From contig NZ_ASZC01000004.1 of the NCBI RefSeq assembly GCF_000468095.1, positions 62,001-126,000 on the forward strand: a stretch of 64,000 nt of DNA, in the 5' to 3' direction. The notes below the pieces were generated by a model. It did no database searches, was not told where the DNA came from, and saw only the letters and a list, made by a program, of their open reading frames with translations. Position 1 is the stretch's first letter. Each line of letters opens with the position of its first letter. A program made the translations under genes and the position numbers. This stretch comes from Pantoea sp. AS-PWVM4. Lineage in GTDB: Bacteria > Pseudomonadota > Gammaproteobacteria > Enterobacterales > Enterobacteriaceae. This document shows positions 1 through 9,704 of the stretch, one piece after another.

Positions 1-1
1 T

Positions 2-1312
2 CGTGACCAGCAGCTGCATGATTATTTGCACAAGGAGATTGGCCCACAACTGGTGGCGCTCGGTTTCACGCTGCACTTTATCGACAATCCCGTCACCACA
101 AATCGCCCGTTCCTGGTGGCGGTGCGCATCGAAGATCCGGCGCTGCCAACGCTGTTGAGCTACGGTCACGGCGATGTGGTGTTTGGCGATGATGAAAACT
201 GGCGTGACGGGTTATCGCCGTGGCAACTGAAAGAAGAGGGCGATCGCTGGTATGGTCGCGGTAGCGCAGATAATAAAGGCCAGCACTGCGTCAATCTGGC
301 CGCGCTGGAGCAGGTGTTTCAGGCGCGCGGTGGACGCCTCGGTTTTAACTGCAAAATGCTGTTTGAAATGGGGGAAGAGATTAGCTCACCGGGTCTGGCG
401 GAGCTGTGCGAGCAATACGGCGATCTGCTGAAGGCCGATTTGTTTATCGCCTCCGATGGCCCGCGCCTGAATGCGGTGCGTCCGACGTTGTTCCTCGGAT
501 CGCGCGGCTGCGTCAATTTCCGCCTGACCATCAACGCACGCGACAATGCGTACCACTCCGGTAACTGGGGTGGCTTGCTGACCAATCCGGGAACACAACT
601 GGCAAATGCCATCGCCACGCTGGTCAATGGCCAGGGCGTGTTGCAGGTTGAAGCACTGAAACCGACCTCTCTGACCGACGACGTGCGCGCCATCCTCAGC
701 GATATCGAGGTGGGTGGCATGCCCGGCGATCCGGCGATCGAGGTGAACTGGGGTGAACCGGGCCTGACACCGACCGAACGCCTTTATGGCTGGAACACGC
801 TGGAGGTGCTGGCGTTTCTCACCGGCAACCCGGCACGTCCTATGAACGCCATTCCCGGCAGCGCGACCGCCGTGTGTCAGTTACGTTTTGTGGTGGGAAC
901 AGATTGGGAAAATTTGGCACAGCACATTGAAGCGCATCTGCAAAACCACGGCTTTGACCAGGTGAAGGTCGAGTTTATGCGCGGATCGCCAGCTACCCGT
1001 CTCGACCCCACCGATCCGTTGGTGAGCTGGGTGCTGGAGAGCATGGCGCAAACCAGCGGAAAAAAACCGGCGTTGTTACCGAATCTCGGCGGTTCGCTAC
1101 CCAATGAAGTGTTCTCCGACATCCTCGGCTTGCCGACGCTGTGGGTGCCGCACTCCTATCCGGCCTGCGGTCAGCACGGCGTTAACGAACATATGTTGAA
1201 ATCCATCGCCCGTGAGGGGCTGCAAATCATGACGCGTCTGTTGTGGGATCTGGGTGAGCAAGGCGCAGAACTGATTGCCCGTCACCAGGCGCATGCCGGA
1301 GGTGCCAAATGA
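2..1312 (+). CDS. M20 family metallopeptidase, 5' end outside the window
   Basis: The reading frame is open from the first bases, and the residues before the first possible start (a TTG at 26) already fit the family, so the real start lies upstream of the window. Visible M20 landmarks are YGHGDV (metal-binding His), GRGSADNKG (bridging Asp), EMGEE (catalytic and ligand Glu) and a C-terminal GQHGVNEH His. The family consists of di-zinc hydrolases that cleave dipeptides or N-acyl amino acids; the substrate cannot be read from the sequence. The stop overlaps the start of the next gene by four bases (ATGA), so peptidase and transporter are co-translated and probably handle the same imported compound. 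Confidence 0.88.
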   Translation, partial: RDQQLHDYLHKEIGPQLVALGFTLHFIDNPVTTNRPFLVAVRIEDPALPTLLSYGHGDVVFGDDENWRDGLSPWQLKEEGDRWYGRGSADNKGQHCVNLAALEQVFQARGGRLGFNCKMLFEMGEEISSPGLAELCEQYGDLLKADLFIASDGPRLNAVRPTLFLGSRGCVNFRLTINARDNAYHSGNWGGLLTNPGTQLANAIATLVNGQGVLQVEALKPTSLTDDVRAILSDIEVGGMPGDPAIEVNWGEPGLTPTERLYGWNTLEVLAFLTGNPARPMNAIPGSATAVCQLRFVVGTDWENLAQHIEAHLQNHGFDQVKVEFMRGSPATRLDPTDPLVSWVLESMAQTSGKKPALLPNLGGSLPNEVFSDILGLPTLWVPHSYPACGQHGVNEHMLKSIAREGLQIMTRLLWDLGEQGAELIARHQAHAGGAK

Positions 1313-2583
1313 GTAGCATCAGTCACAGCGCACCAACCAGCGCGGTTAAACCCAATCTGCATAAAACCCTGTTCGCCACCTGCATCGGCAATGCGCTGGA
1401 GTGGTTCGACATTGCGGTGTATGGCTTCTTCGCCAGCTATATCGCCCATGCCTTTTTCCCGACCAGCGATCCCTCGGTATCGCTGCTGCTGACCTTTGGC
1501 AGCTTTGGCGTCTCATTCCTGATCCGCCCGCTGGGGGCGATTGTGCTCGGTAACTACGCCGATCGTCATGGCCGTAAAAAGGCGCTGCTGCTGTCGATCA
1601 ACCTGATGATGCTCGGCGGGGCGATTATCACCTTTATGCCGGGTTATGCCTCAATTGGCCTGGCTGCTCCGGTGTTGATTCTGTTGGCGCGCCTGATCCA
1701 GGGCTTCTCCGCCGGTGGTGAATTCGGCAGTTCCACCGCGTTCCTGGTGGAACACTTCCCGGAGCGTAAAGCCTTTATCGCCAGCTGGCAGTTTGCTACG
1801 CAAGGGGCCAGTACCCTGATGGCATCGGCGTTTGGCCTGGGTCTGACGCAGATTCTGAGCGAAAGCCAGATTCAGGACTGGGGCTGGCGTATTCCGTTTG
1901 CCTTTGGCCTGCTGATTGGCCCGCTGGGTATTTACATCCGTCGTCATGTACATGAACCGGCCAGCTTTGCACAGCAGCAGCCGGAAGCGGCACCGCTGAA
2001 GCGTCTGTTTGGTCGTCAGAAGGAGCTGATGCTGCTGGCGATTGGCTTGATGGTGATCTCCACCGCCGTTAACTACATGCTCAACTATGTGCCGACCTAT
2101 GCCACCAAAACGCTGCATCTGCCGGGTTCGGCGGCGTTCAGCGCCACCTTGCTGGCTGGGGTGATCCTGACGGTGGTGACGCCGCTGATGGGGCTGTGGG
2201 CCGAGAAGGTCGGTCGGGTGCCGTTGATGTGGGGATCGTTAATTCTGCTGCTGGTGACCATCTATCCGGCGTTTACCCTGGTGGTCAATCACACCACGCC
2301 GCTGACGCTGATGTTGCTGGTGGGCTGGATGGCACTGCTGAAATCGGTTTACTTCTCGACGGTGCCCTCGGTGATGGCCGATCTGTTCCCGATTGGCACC
2401 CGTGCCAGTGGCATGGCGATCAGCTATAACATCGCGGTGACGGTATTTGGCGGTTTTGCACCGTTGATTTGTACCCTGTTGATTAGCGCGACCGGCACCA
2501 GTCTGGCACCGAGTTATTATCTGATGGCAGTCGCATTGCTGAGCGGCATTGCGCTGGTCCGCAGTAAGCAGCGCCTGAGTTAA
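1309..2583 (+). CDS. MFS transporter of the metabolite:H+ symporter (MHS) type
   Basis: This is a 424-residue protein with about 12 hydrophobic spans. The GNALEWFDIAVYGF segment near the N-terminus and the loop RPLGAIVLGNYADRHGRKK are typical of the MHS branch of the major facilitator superfamily (ProP, ShiA and citrate carriers). Members are inner-membrane proton symporters for organic acids, betaines or amino-acid-like compounds. The four-base overlap with the upstream peptidase gene suggests it imports the peptidase substrate; that is inference. A REP-like hairpin follows the stop. Confidence 0.88.
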   Translation: MSSISHSAPTSAVKPNLHKTLFATCIGNALEWFDIAVYGFFASYIAHAFFPTSDPSVSLLLTFGSFGVSFLIRPLGAIVLGNYADRHGRKKALLLSINLMMLGGAIITFMPGYASIGLAAPVLILLARLIQGFSAGGEFGSSTAFLVEHFPERKAFIASWQFATQGASTLMASAFGLGLTQILSESQIQDWGWRIPFAFGLLIGPLGIYIRRHVHEPASFAQQQPEAAPLKRLFGRQKELMLLAIGLMVISTAVNYMLNYVPTYATKTLHLPGSAAFSATLLAGVILTVVTPLMGLWAEKVGRVPLMWGSLILLLVTIYPAFTLVVNHTTPLTLMLLVGWMALLKSVYFSTVPSVMADLFPIGTRASGMAISYNIAVTVFGGFAPLICTLLISATGTSLAPSYYLMAVALLSGIALVRSKQRLS

Positions 2584-2596
2584 TCCACTGCACGAA

Positions 2597-2660
2597 CCGT
2601 AGCGGCGCAATTTATCGCGCGTTTTTTGCAAAACATGCGCGATAAATCGCGCCGCTACGG
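2597..2660. repeat. REP-like inverted repeat pair
   Basis: The left arm CCGTAGCGGCGCAATTTATC is answered by a right arm reading GATAAATCGCGCCGCTACGG, with a short AT-rich loop. The same palindrome recurs in many gaps of this window. It lies between convergent genes, where it may end or stabilise both transcripts. Confidence 0.85.
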
Positions 2661-2668
2661 GTTATCTC

Positions 2669-4105
2669 TTACGCAAATTGCAAATACGCCACATGGGTTT
2701 GCAGATACTCTTCCAGACCGTGGCGACCATCCGCGCCGCCAACCCCGGATTTCCGCCAGCCCGCATGGAAGCCCTGCATCGCTTCAAAATTCTCGCGGTT
2801 AATGTAGGTTTCACCGAATTTCAGCTGACGCAGCGCAATCATCGCGGTGTTCAGATTCTGGGTATAAATCGATGAAGTCAGGCCATATTCGCAGTCGTTT
2901 GCCAGGCCAATCGCCTCATCCAGCGTTTTAAAGGTCATCACCGGCAGCACCGGACCAAAGATCTCTTCGCGCATGATCTCCATCTCCTGACGCACGTCAG
3001 TGATGATGGTCGGCTCAAAATAGAAGCCCTGTTCTCCGACACGCTTTCCACCGAGAATCACTTTCCCGCCTTGCTCCAGGGCTTTCGCCACTTTTTGTTC
3101 GACACGACCGAGCGCCGCCGCCGTGATCAGGGGGCCCATATCAATATCGGTACGCTCGGCAGGATTGCCGAATTTCACCTGTTTAAAGGCATCCGTAAGG
3201 GCGCTGATAAAGCGATCGTAAATACCTTCCTGCACATAAACGCGCTCAGCGCAGTTACACACTTGTCCGGTATTGATGACGCGGGAACTGACAATGGCTT
3301 TTACCGCCAGATCGAGGTCGGCATCATCCATTACAATCGCCGGGGCTTTGCCACCCAACTCCAGCGACACTTTGGTCACATTCTTCGCTGCCGCTTCCAT
3401 GGTGGCGATACCGGCATTCACGCTGCCGGTGAGGCTGACCAGTCCCACTTTCGGGTTAGCTGCCAGCTCCTGACCGACCTCCGGCCCATAGCCGTAAACA
3501 AAGTTGATCACTCCAGCCGGCAGACCGATATCATGCAGGATCCCGGCGAAAATGGCGGCGTTATTCGGTGTCAGCTCACTCGGTTTAATCACGATGGTAT
3601 TGCCGGTGACCAGCGCCGGTGCCGCTTTACGCGCAATCAGGAAGAAGGGGAAGTTCCACGGCAGAATGCCGGTAGTCACGCCGATAGCTTTCTTAAACAC
3701 GAAAATGTTTTCGTTCGGGCGGTCGCTGTTGACGATTTCGCCCTCGTAGCGGCGTGCCCACTCGGCCATATAGTCGAGATAATCCGCGGTGAACAGCACC
3801 TCGGTTTGCGCCAGTCCCTGAGTTTTCCCGCCCTCAGCCACGATAGTCGCGGTGAGTTCCGCCTCGTGTTGACGAATACCATTGGCGATTTTGCGTAGCC
3901 AGTTACCGCGCTCAATTGCCGGTAACGCTTCCCAGCCGGGTTGTGCCGCTTCTGCGGCAGCAATCGCCTGACTGGCGATCTGTCTGGTGCCTTCTGGTAC
4001 GCGTGACAGCAGCGCTTCGGTGGCCGGGTTAATCACTTCAATCCATTTGTCGTTCTGATTGGCAACAAACTCGCCATTGATGAAATGTTGATGGTGCGTT
4101 GTCAT
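2669..4105 (-). CDS. aldA: NAD-dependent (lact)aldehyde dehydrogenase AldA
   Basis: The 478-residue protein is close to E. coli AldA over its whole length. The catalytic Cys is C283 in GQVCNCAER, equivalent to C285 of E. coli AldA, and the general-base Glu is E249 in LELGGK. The ATG at 4105 is preceded by GGAG at proper spacing; a longer frame to 4246 exists but its extra residues do not match the family. AldA oxidises L-lactaldehyde to L-lactate in the cytoplasm. L-lactaldehyde is the product of the RhaD aldolase encoded 7 kb away, so this gene completes the rhamnose pathway. In E. coli aldA is not next to rha. Confidence 0.93.
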   Translation of the reverse strand: MTTHHQHFINGEFVANQNDKWIEVINPATEALLSRVPEGTRQIASQAIAAAEAAQPGWEALPAIERGNWLRKIANGIRQHEAELTATIVAEGGKTQGLAQTEVLFTADYLDYMAEWARRYEGEIVNSDRPNENIFVFKKAIGVTTGILPWNFPFFLIARKAAPALVTGNTIVIKPSELTPNNAAIFAGILHDIGLPAGVINFVYGYGPEVGQELAANPKVGLVSLTGSVNAGIATMEAAAKNVTKVSLELGGKAPAIVMDDADLDLAVKAIVSSRVINTGQVCNCAERVYVQEGIYDRFISALTDAFKQVKFGNPAERTDIDMGPLITAAALGRVEQKVAKALEQGGKVILGGKRVGEQGFYFEPTIITDVRQEMEIMREEIFGPVLPVMTFKTLDEAIGLANDCEYGLTSSIYTQNLNTAMIALRQLKFGETYINRENFEAMQGFHAGWRKSGVGGADGRHGLEEYLQTHVAYLQFA

Positions 4106-4307
4106 CTGTAGGGTCTCCGCGATCGGTTTCGTTAAATTTGTGTGAAATGCAGAGTGAAGCAGATCAAGGTGTAGCACCTTTTTGTCATTGCCAGGGTAGG
4201 GGGGCAGATGGCAGCGAAGGGAAGAAACAAATGACAAGCGCAGCATATCTGGCGAAATGCTGCGTATTCAGCAGGTTAGCTGGCAGAACGGCGAAGTCTG
4301 AAAAAGG

Positions 4308-4406
4308 TCACGACCCCGGCATCATCGCGCCACTGGCGATAAACCAGGCGAGAAAGCTGACACCGGCAATGATAATAGCGATGGGGAAAAGCAGTCCGAT
4401 TTTCAT
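4308..4406 (-). CDS. small single-span membrane protein, 32 residues
   Basis: The frame starts with MKIGLLFPIA, contains one strongly hydrophobic segment and ends ...MMPGS. AGGAT sits six bases before the ATG, a good ribosome binding site. It lies 24 bases downstream of the next gene on the same strand, so the two are probably one transcript. I do not recognise a named family. Size and composition resemble the many short inner-membrane peptides of enterobacteria that modulate larger complexes. It is too short for most gene finders. Confidence 0.6.
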   Translation of the reverse strand: MKIGLLFPIAIIIAGVSFLAWFIASGAMMPGS

Positions 4407-4430
4407 GATTATCCTAAAGTGAAAGCGGGT

Positions 4431-4754
4431 TCAGGTAAGCTGAACCAGTGCGCGATGCGTTTTCATCATACTGAACAGCTGGAACTGCGTGGCATCGTCA
4501 ATTTCACGCAGATGTTCACCTTTCTGATAATGGATACTGTGAATATGACCCAGTTGCCGCCACACCACAATCGCTGAGGCCAGCAGGGCGCAGTTATCTT
4601 CGCTCTGCACGCACTCAAGACGGGCATAGTGTATATCTTCCAGCCCGTTAATAAAGATGTTGAGTGACTCGGGCGGCACAATGGCGCGGATATCATCCAG
4701 CATTACGCGACTCACCGGACGTGAGAGCAACAGCGTCAACCTCTTGGTATTCAT
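4431..4754 (-). CDS. hypothetical protein, 107 residues
   Basis: The proposed start is the ATG at 4754, with AAGGA five bases before it; the frame stays open to 4991 but upstream residues have no good start signal. The protein begins MNTKRLTLLL, is soluble, and mixes charged and aliphatic residues with no signal peptide or clear motif. No family is recognised. It is followed by the 32-residue membrane peptide on the same strand and lies between aldA and rhaT. Any link with rhamnose use is only positional. Confidence 0.6.
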   Translation of the reverse strand: MNTKRLTLLLSRPVSRVMLDDIRAIVPPESLNIFINGLEDIHYARLECVQSEDNCALLASAIVVWRQLGHIHSIHYQKGEHLREIDDATQFQLFSMMKTHRALVQLT

Positions 4755-5121
4755 CCCAATCCTTGTCCTGATGATTTTTCTCAACGTTATACGGATTAAT
4801 TGCAGTCGGGGGAAGCCACGATCCGTGCTTTGTGTGATTGCCATGTTAACGATGCGCATGGCAGTCAGGTTAAAACTGTGCTGATCAACACAACATTTCC
4901 AGAAAATATCGATAATAATAAACAGGTTATCTTTTTTTCTGACGTGCCTGCCTGCAAATGCGATTTTGTGATCCTTATGTTGAAAACCCACCGGATATTG
5001 CCAATTCCGCCCATCCTCCGGCAGCCATTCAAAGGCTGAGGAAAAGCTGCCCGCCGTAGACTGCCGGGTAATCGGGAGACCGCCGGTTTCCTGTTGGCCT
5101 CAACCTTACGAAGGAATAACA
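4755..5121. other. intergenic region upstream of rhaT and of the 107-residue gene
   Basis: This 367-base divergent gap holds the leader of rhaT on the right (AAGGAATAAC just before its ATG) and the promoter of the leftward small genes. It is AT-rich around 4880-4980. I could not find a clear CRP or RhaS site here by eye, although rhaT is under such control in E. coli. Confidence 0.5.
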
Positions 5122-6156
5122 ATGAACAGTGCCATCATTGCAGGTATCTTCTGGCATCTGGTGGGTGCCGCCAGTGCTGCATGTTTTTATGCTCCGTTTA
5201 AACAGGTGAAAAAGTGGTCATGGGAAACCATGTGGTCGGTCGGTGGCGTGATGTCGTGGCTGATTCTGCCCTGGGTCGTGAGCGCGGTGCTGCTGCCGAA
5301 TTTCTGGGCCTACTACGGTAGCTTTAGCTTCTCCCAGCTGTTGCCGGTGTTTCTGTTTGGTGCCATGTGGGGTGTCGGCAACATCAACTACGGTCTGACC
5401 ATGCGCTATCTGGGGATGTCGATGGGTATCGGTATTGCCATTGGCATTACGCTGGTGGTGGGCACGCTGATGACGCCGTTGTTACAGGGGCGTTTTGTCG
5501 AACTGTTCAGCTCAGAAGGTGGTCGGCTGACGCTGTTGGGCGTATTTGTTGCGCTGATCGGCGTGGCGATTGTCTCCCGGGCCGGATTGTTAAAAGAGCG
5601 GGCGCTGGGGATTAACGCGGAAGAGTTTAACCTGAAGAAGGGGCTGGTGCTGGCGGTAATATGCGGCATTTTCTCCGCCGGGATGTCTTTTGCGATGGAT
5701 GCGGCCAAACCGATGCACGAAGCAGCCGCCAGCCTGGGTATCAATCCGTTGTACGTGGCGCTGCCCAGTTATGTGGTGATTATGGGCGGCGGGGCGCTGG
5801 TTAACCTCGCGTACTGCTTTATCCGCCTGGCGGTGAAACCTGAACTTTCCGTTCGCGCTGACTTCTCCGTAGCCAAACCGATGTTGCTGGCCAACATCGC
5901 CTTTGCGGTGCTGGGCGGTACCATGTGGTATCTGCAATTTTTCTTCTACGCCTGGGGCCATGCCAAAATCCCGCCACAGTATGATTTTGTCAGCTGGATG
6001 CTGCATATGAGCCTGTATGTGCTGTGTGGCGGTTTGGTCGGATTGGTGCTGAAGGAGTGGAAGGCCGTAGGACAACGTCCGGTGCGCGTGTTGTCACTGG
6101 GCTGCGTGGTGATTATTATCGCGGCCAACATTGTCGGGCTGGGGATGGCATCCTGA
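5122..6156 (+). CDS. rhaT: L-rhamnose/H+ symporter RhaT
   Basis: The 344-residue, about ten-span inner-membrane protein is recognisable as RhaT from start to end (the N-terminal region with [16 protein letters not shown] and the [15 protein letters not shown] segment). It imports L-rhamnose with a proton. The ATG follows GAAGGAATAAC. It is convergent with rhaR, as in E. coli, and the rest of the rhamnose genes follow directly, so the gene is in its standard place. Confidence 0.96.
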   Translation: MNSAIIAGIFWHLVGAASAACFYAPFKQVKKWSWETMWSVGGVMSWLILPWVVSAVLLPNFWAYYGSFSFSQLLPVFLFGAMWGVGNINYGLTMRYLGMSMGIGIAIGITLVVGTLMTPLLQGRFVELFSSEGGRLTLLGVFVALIGVAIVSRAGLLKERALGINAEEFNLKKGLVLAVICGIFSAGMSFAMDAAKPMHEAAASLGINPLYVALPSYVVIMGGGALVNLAYCFIRLAVKPELSVRADFSVAKPMLLANIAFAVLGGTMWYLQFFFYAWGHAKIPPQYDFVSWMLHMSLYVLCGGLVGLVLKEWKAVGQRPVRVLSLGCVVIIIAANIVGLGMAS

Positions 6157-6200
6157 TGGGGCGTGATTAATAACGTATATCCGCTGGTCTGATTTGCAGC

Positions 6201-6218
6201 GGCGCGATAAATCGCGCC
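6201..6218. repeat. REP-like hairpin between rhaT and rhaR
   Basis: GGCGCGATAAATCGCGCC forms an almost perfect stem between two convergent stops. It shares the core of the other REP-like elements in the window and may serve as a two-way transcript end. Confidence 0.75.
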
Positions 6219-6228
6219 GTTACGAGAG

Positions 6229-7092
6229 TTAATGCGGCTCACCCATCAACGCCGGGCGGTGCGGTAAAAATCGCTGCCGCCAGGCGCTCGGCGTCAGACC
6301 GGTTTCCCGCGTGAACACCACCGAAAAGTAATTGCTGTCATCAAAACCGCAACGCGCGGCCACTTCACTGATTAACCAATCCTGCGTGCGCAGCAGGTAT
6401 TTTGCCTGGCACAACTGCAACTGACGCAGATAATGACCAACGGTCATGCCGGTTTGCTGACGAAACAACTGCTTCAACGCGCGTTCACTCAAGTTATTCT
6501 GCTGACAAAAAACGGCGAGGTCGAAGGGGCGGTCAATCGCACCCTGCAACGCTGACATCAGCAGATCCAACTGTTCACCTTCCGGTAACGCCCACGGCCG
6601 ATCCGCGGCGTAACCGTGGCGACGCAATATCAGCGCCAGCTGCAAAAACAACGCTTCGGAGAGCTGGATCGACAGTGAGTCGCTTTTGCGGCTTTCGCGT
6701 TCCAGTTGAGTGATTACGCCGCGAGCCAGAGCCATGCCGCGCGTGGTTAAGCGCCAGCAGCCGGGGCAGGCGGCATCTTCCGGTGGCAGCAACTGGCTCC
6801 AGTCCAGCCCAAGCTGGAAACGGTCGCGGCAGTAGAGAATATTATCCAGTGCCAGATCGTTGACGCTGTCGTAGCTGTGGCAGTCGTTATCGCGGATATA
6901 AAAGACATCGCCACAGGTGATCAGCCACGGTCGGTCATTGAGAATATGCAGACCGTTGCCGCGCCAGACGATAACGATCTCACTGAACTCATGTCGATGC
7001 GGCGGGAAGGAGGGTTGCGGCAGGCGTTCGGCCACCGCAATCGGCAGATTCGGGGCCGGGAAGTAGTCTTCGCGCGTCAATATTAGCGACAT
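6229..7092 (-). CDS. rhaR: AraC-family activator RhaR
   Basis: The 287-residue protein has an N-terminal cupin-like rhamnose-binding domain ([18 protein letters not shown] matches E. coli RhaR) and a C-terminal pair of helix-turn-helix motifs ending near [18 protein letters not shown]. The chosen ATG at 7092 begins MSLILTRED. The frame is open further upstream, but that part overlaps rhaS. RhaR senses L-rhamnose and turns on rhaSR. It lies 16 bases after the rhaS stop, so rhaS and rhaR form one operon. Confidence 0.94.
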   Translation of the reverse strand: MSLILTREDYFPAPNLPIAVAERLPQPSFPPHRHEFSEIVIVWRGNGLHILNDRPWLITCGDVFYIRDNDCHSYDSVNDLALDNILYCRDRFQLGLDWSQLLPPEDAACPGCWRLTTRGMALARGVITQLERESRKSDSLSIQLSEALFLQLALILRRHGYAADRPWALPEGEQLDLLMSALQGAIDRPFDLAVFCQQNNLSERALKQLFRQQTGMTVGHYLRQLQLCQAKYLLRTQDWLISEVAARCGFDDSNYFSVVFTRETGLTPSAWRQRFLPHRPALMGEPH

Positions 7093-7108
7093 GAGGGTGC
7101 ACTCCAGG

Positions 7109-7930
7109 TTACAACATCTGCTGGCGCTCCGCTCGGGGCGCACAGCCAAATTCCCGCCGAAACAGCGTGGAAAAATGGTTACTGTCACCAAATCCGCACT
7201 GATAGGCGATATCCGTAATGCGCATATCACTGTGCCGCAGCAAGTGGCGCGCCTGCAACAAACGCAACCGATTCAGATAACGTTGCGGCGTATTGCCGGT
7301 TTGCTGCTTCATCTGCCGATGCAGGGTACGCAGCGACAGCGAAAACTGGTCAGCCAGCGCCTCCCAGGCAATTTCTTCACTGTAATGTTCATTCAACCAG
7401 TCGAGCAAACGATGCAGGCGAGCTTCCTGGTCCTGCGCTTCTTCGTTATGACCGGCCTCGCGCAGCAGCACCAGCAGTTGCAGGAAAGCTTGCTCCTGGC
7501 GCGCCTGTTTCTCCAGTGACCAGACGCCCGGCTGGTTCATCTGCGTCACGATCTGCAACGCCTGGTTCATCACCTTGTGGTTAATGCGCCAGTGCGAGCT
7601 GTAGTGGCCCTCTTCCTCACGCGGGAGCAACGCCTGCAAACCGGAGAGAAAACGAAACGAAGCCGGGCTGCGATACAGCACGTTAGTCAGACATAAATTG
7701 TCGGTTTGTTCATACAGATGACGATCGTGATCGCGTACGAAACACACGCACCCGGCACACAACGCCTGCGGCTGACCATTAAACACATGGATGCCGGAAC
7801 CCTGTTCCACCAAAACGATCTCATGAAAATCATGGTGATGTTCGGGGAAGGCCAGCTGTGGCACGCGCGGCTCGACGGCAATGGTGTACTCCCCGGCGGG
7901 GAAAAAATCTGCGCTGTGTAACACGGTCAT
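7109..7930 (-). CDS. rhaS: AraC-family activator RhaS
   Basis: The 273-residue protein aligns with E. coli RhaS throughout: MTVLHS at the start, [11 protein letters not shown] and [20 protein letters not shown] in the sugar-binding domain, and [13 protein letters not shown] plus [17 protein letters not shown] in the DNA-binding domain. RhaS with rhamnose activates rhaBAD and rhaT. It is the first gene of rhaSR and is divergent from rhaBADM across a 292-base regulatory gap that contains CRP and RhaS sites. Confidence 0.95.
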   Translation of the reverse strand: MTVLHSADFFPAGEYTIAVEPRVPQLAFPEHHHDFHEIVLVEQGSGIHVFNGQPQALCAGCVCFVRDHDRHLYEQTDNLCLTNVLYRSPASFRFLSGLQALLPREEEGHYSSHWRINHKVMNQALQIVTQMNQPGVWSLEKQARQEQAFLQLLVLLREAGHNEEAQDQEARLHRLLDWLNEHYSEEIAWEALADQFSLSLRTLHRQMKQQTGNTPQRYLNRLRLLQARHLLRHSDMRITDIAYQCGFGDSNHFSTLFRREFGCAPRAERQQML

Positions 7931-8097
7931 GGTTCGCCTCTCATTATTAACAAAACCGTAACCGAGTCTACTCAGGCGATCAGCACCTTACCTTGAATTT
8001 CACACCGGGTGATGCAGGAAAATGGTTAATTTTTCAAGATCTCCGGGCTTGATGCAGAAAATGCGGCAAAGCTCACAACTCGGCGCTTGTGTGGTTC

Positions 8098-8113
8098 TGT
8101 GAGCTGTCTCACG
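8098..8113. promoter_or_regulatory. CRP-cAMP site between rhaS and rhaB
   Basis: TGTGAGCTGTCTCACG fits the CRP consensus TGTGA-N6-TCACA in nine of ten positions. It sits just upstream of the RhaS half-sites of rhaB, the same order as in the E. coli rhaBAD promoter, and implies catabolite repression of rhamnose use. Confidence 0.85.
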
Positions 8114-8116
8114 AAC

Positions 8117-8169
8117 ATCTTTGCCACGGTGCCAGCGGGTCTGACGCGCTGGCAGTAACGGGAAGGTGA
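8117..8169 (+). promoter_or_regulatory. RhaS binding site of the rhaB promoter
   Basis: Two half-sites are visible: ATCTTTGCCACGGTGCC at 8117-8133 and CAGTAACGGGAAGGT at 8153-8167. They line up with the two E. coli rhaI half-sites and have similar spacing. The second half-site would cover the -35 region, and a matching -10 (TACTCT) follows at 8187-8192. Confidence 0.8.
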
Positions 8170-8186
8170 GGAAAAGGCGGGATTTT

Positions 8187-8192
8187 TACTCT
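8187..8192 (+). promoter_or_regulatory. -10 element of the rhaB promoter
   Basis: TACTCT lies in the block ATTTTTACTCTG, in the place of the E. coli rhaBAD -10 element (TAGACT). There is no good -35, as expected for an AraC-family-activated promoter. Confidence 0.6.
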
Positions 8193-8222
8193 GTACGCAT
8201 CTCATCACAGGAAGAACACGCC

Positions 8223-9704
8223 ATGAGTATGCGTAACATTGTTGCCATTGATTTAGGCGCATCCAGCGGGCGCGTGATGCTCGCGCAATGGACCACAGAA
8301 ACCCAGCGACTCACGCTGCGTGAAGTGCGTCGTTTTGCTAATCAGCGCGTACGGCGTGCCGGTTATGACAGTTGGGATCTGGAGGGGCTGGAGCAGGAGA
8401 TCCGTCAGGGACTGCAACAGCTGGATGAGGAAGGCATCGTGCCGGACAGCATTGGCATCGATACCTGGGGCGTGGACCTCGTCCTGCTGGATGCCGACGG
8501 CCAGCGGGTCGGCGAGGCCGTCAGCTACCGCGATGCTCGCACCGACGGCCAGATGGCGCAGGCGATCAACGAGCTGGGTAAATCCAACATTTATCAGCGC
8601 ACCGGTATTCAGTTTCTGCCATTCAATACCCTGTACCAGCTACGCGCGCTGCATTTGCAACAACCTGACTGGCAGGCGCAGGTCAGCCATGCGTTGATGA
8701 TCCCTGATTACCTGCATTATCGCCTGACCGGTCAGTTGAACTGGGAATACACCAATGCCACCACCACGCAGTTGCTGAACATCACTCATGGCGACTGGGA
8801 TGACGAGTTACTCGCCTGGGCAGGCGTACCGGCCAGTTGGTTCGGCAAACCCAGCGCACCGGGTAACACCGTCGGCCACTGGGTCAGCCCAGGCGGTCAT
8901 CATATCCCGGTGATCGCGGTGGCGACCCACGACACCGCCAGTGCGGTGCTGGCGACGCCGCTGATGCTGGACGACGCCGCCTATCTGAGTTCAGGCACCT
9001 GGTCGTTGATGGGCATTGAAAGCCTGCAACCCTGGCTCAGCCCGGCGGCGCTCGACGCCAATATCACTAACGAGGGTGGCGCAGAAGGTTATCGGGTGCT
9101 GAAAAATATCATGGGCCTGTGGCTGTTGCAGCGCGTATGCAGCGAGTTGCACATCAGCGACTTGTGCGCCTTGATTCAGCAAGCCGCCGATGAACCCGCC
9201 TGTGTCGCGCTGATCAACCCCAATGACAATCGCTTTATTAACCCCGCCAATATGGTGCAGGAAATTCAGGATGCCTGTGCGGAGCAGCAGATGCCGGTGC
9301 CGCAAACTGCTGCCGCGCTGGCGCGTACCATTTTTGACAGCCTCGCGTTGTTGTATCGCCAGGTGATGGGTGAACTCGGCCAGTTGCGTGCGTCACCGTT
9401 GCGTCAACTGCATGTGGTGGGCGGTGGTTGTCAGAATCCGCTGCTGAACCAACTGTGTGCTGATGCCTGCCAGTTACCGGTGTTCGCCGGGCCGGTAGAA
9501 GCGTCAACGTTGGGTAATGTCGGTTGCCAGCTGATTGCCCTCGGTGAATTGCGCGATGTGGCGGATTTGCGTCGCTGCATCAGCCAGAACTTTCCGTTAG
9601 AAAAATTTGCCCCGCTTAACAACAGCGCTTTTGCTGCCAACCTGGCACGCTTCGCCGCGCTGAGCCAACCCGCTAAGGAACTTGCTTATGACAAAGCTGA
9701 TTGA
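8223..9704 (+). CDS. rhaB: rhamnulokinase RhaB
   Basis: The 493-residue FGGY-family kinase phosphorylates L-rhamnulose with ATP. The N-terminal [12 protein letters not shown] phosphate loop, GIDTWGVD, the SGTWSLMG segment and VVGGGCQN are all present and match E. coli RhaB (489 residues). The ATG at 8223 after AGGAAG gives the family start; a frame extension back to 8166 lies in the promoter. It overlaps rhaA by 17 bases, so rhaB and rhaA are translationally coupled. Confidence 0.95.
   Translation: MSMRNIVAIDLGASSGRVMLAQWTTETQRLTLREVRRFANQRVRRAGYDSWDLEGLEQEIRQGLQQLDEEGIVPDSIGIDTWGVDLVLLDADGQRVGEAVSYRDARTDGQMAQAINELGKSNIYQRTGIQFLPFNTLYQLRALHLQQPDWQAQVSHALMIPDYLHYRLTGQLNWEYTNATTTQLLNITHGDWDDELLAWAGVPASWFGKPSAPGNTVGHWVSPGGHHIPVIAVATHDTASAVLATPLMLDDAAYLSSGTWSLMGIESLQPWLSPAALDANITNEGGAEGYRVLKNIMGLWLLQRVCSELHISDLCALIQQAADEPACVALINPNDNRFINPANMVQEIQDACAEQQMPVPQTAAALARTIFDSLALLYRQVMGELGQLRASPLRQLHVVGGGCQNPLLNQLCADACQLPVFAGPVEASTLGNVGCQLIALGELRDVADLRRCISQNFPLEKFAPLNNSAFAANLARFAALSQPAKELAYDKAD

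Noticed and set aside
3071..3898. 275-codon open frame on the plus strand inside aldA
   Set aside because: It is antisense to a fully recognisable AldA and its product has no known fold.
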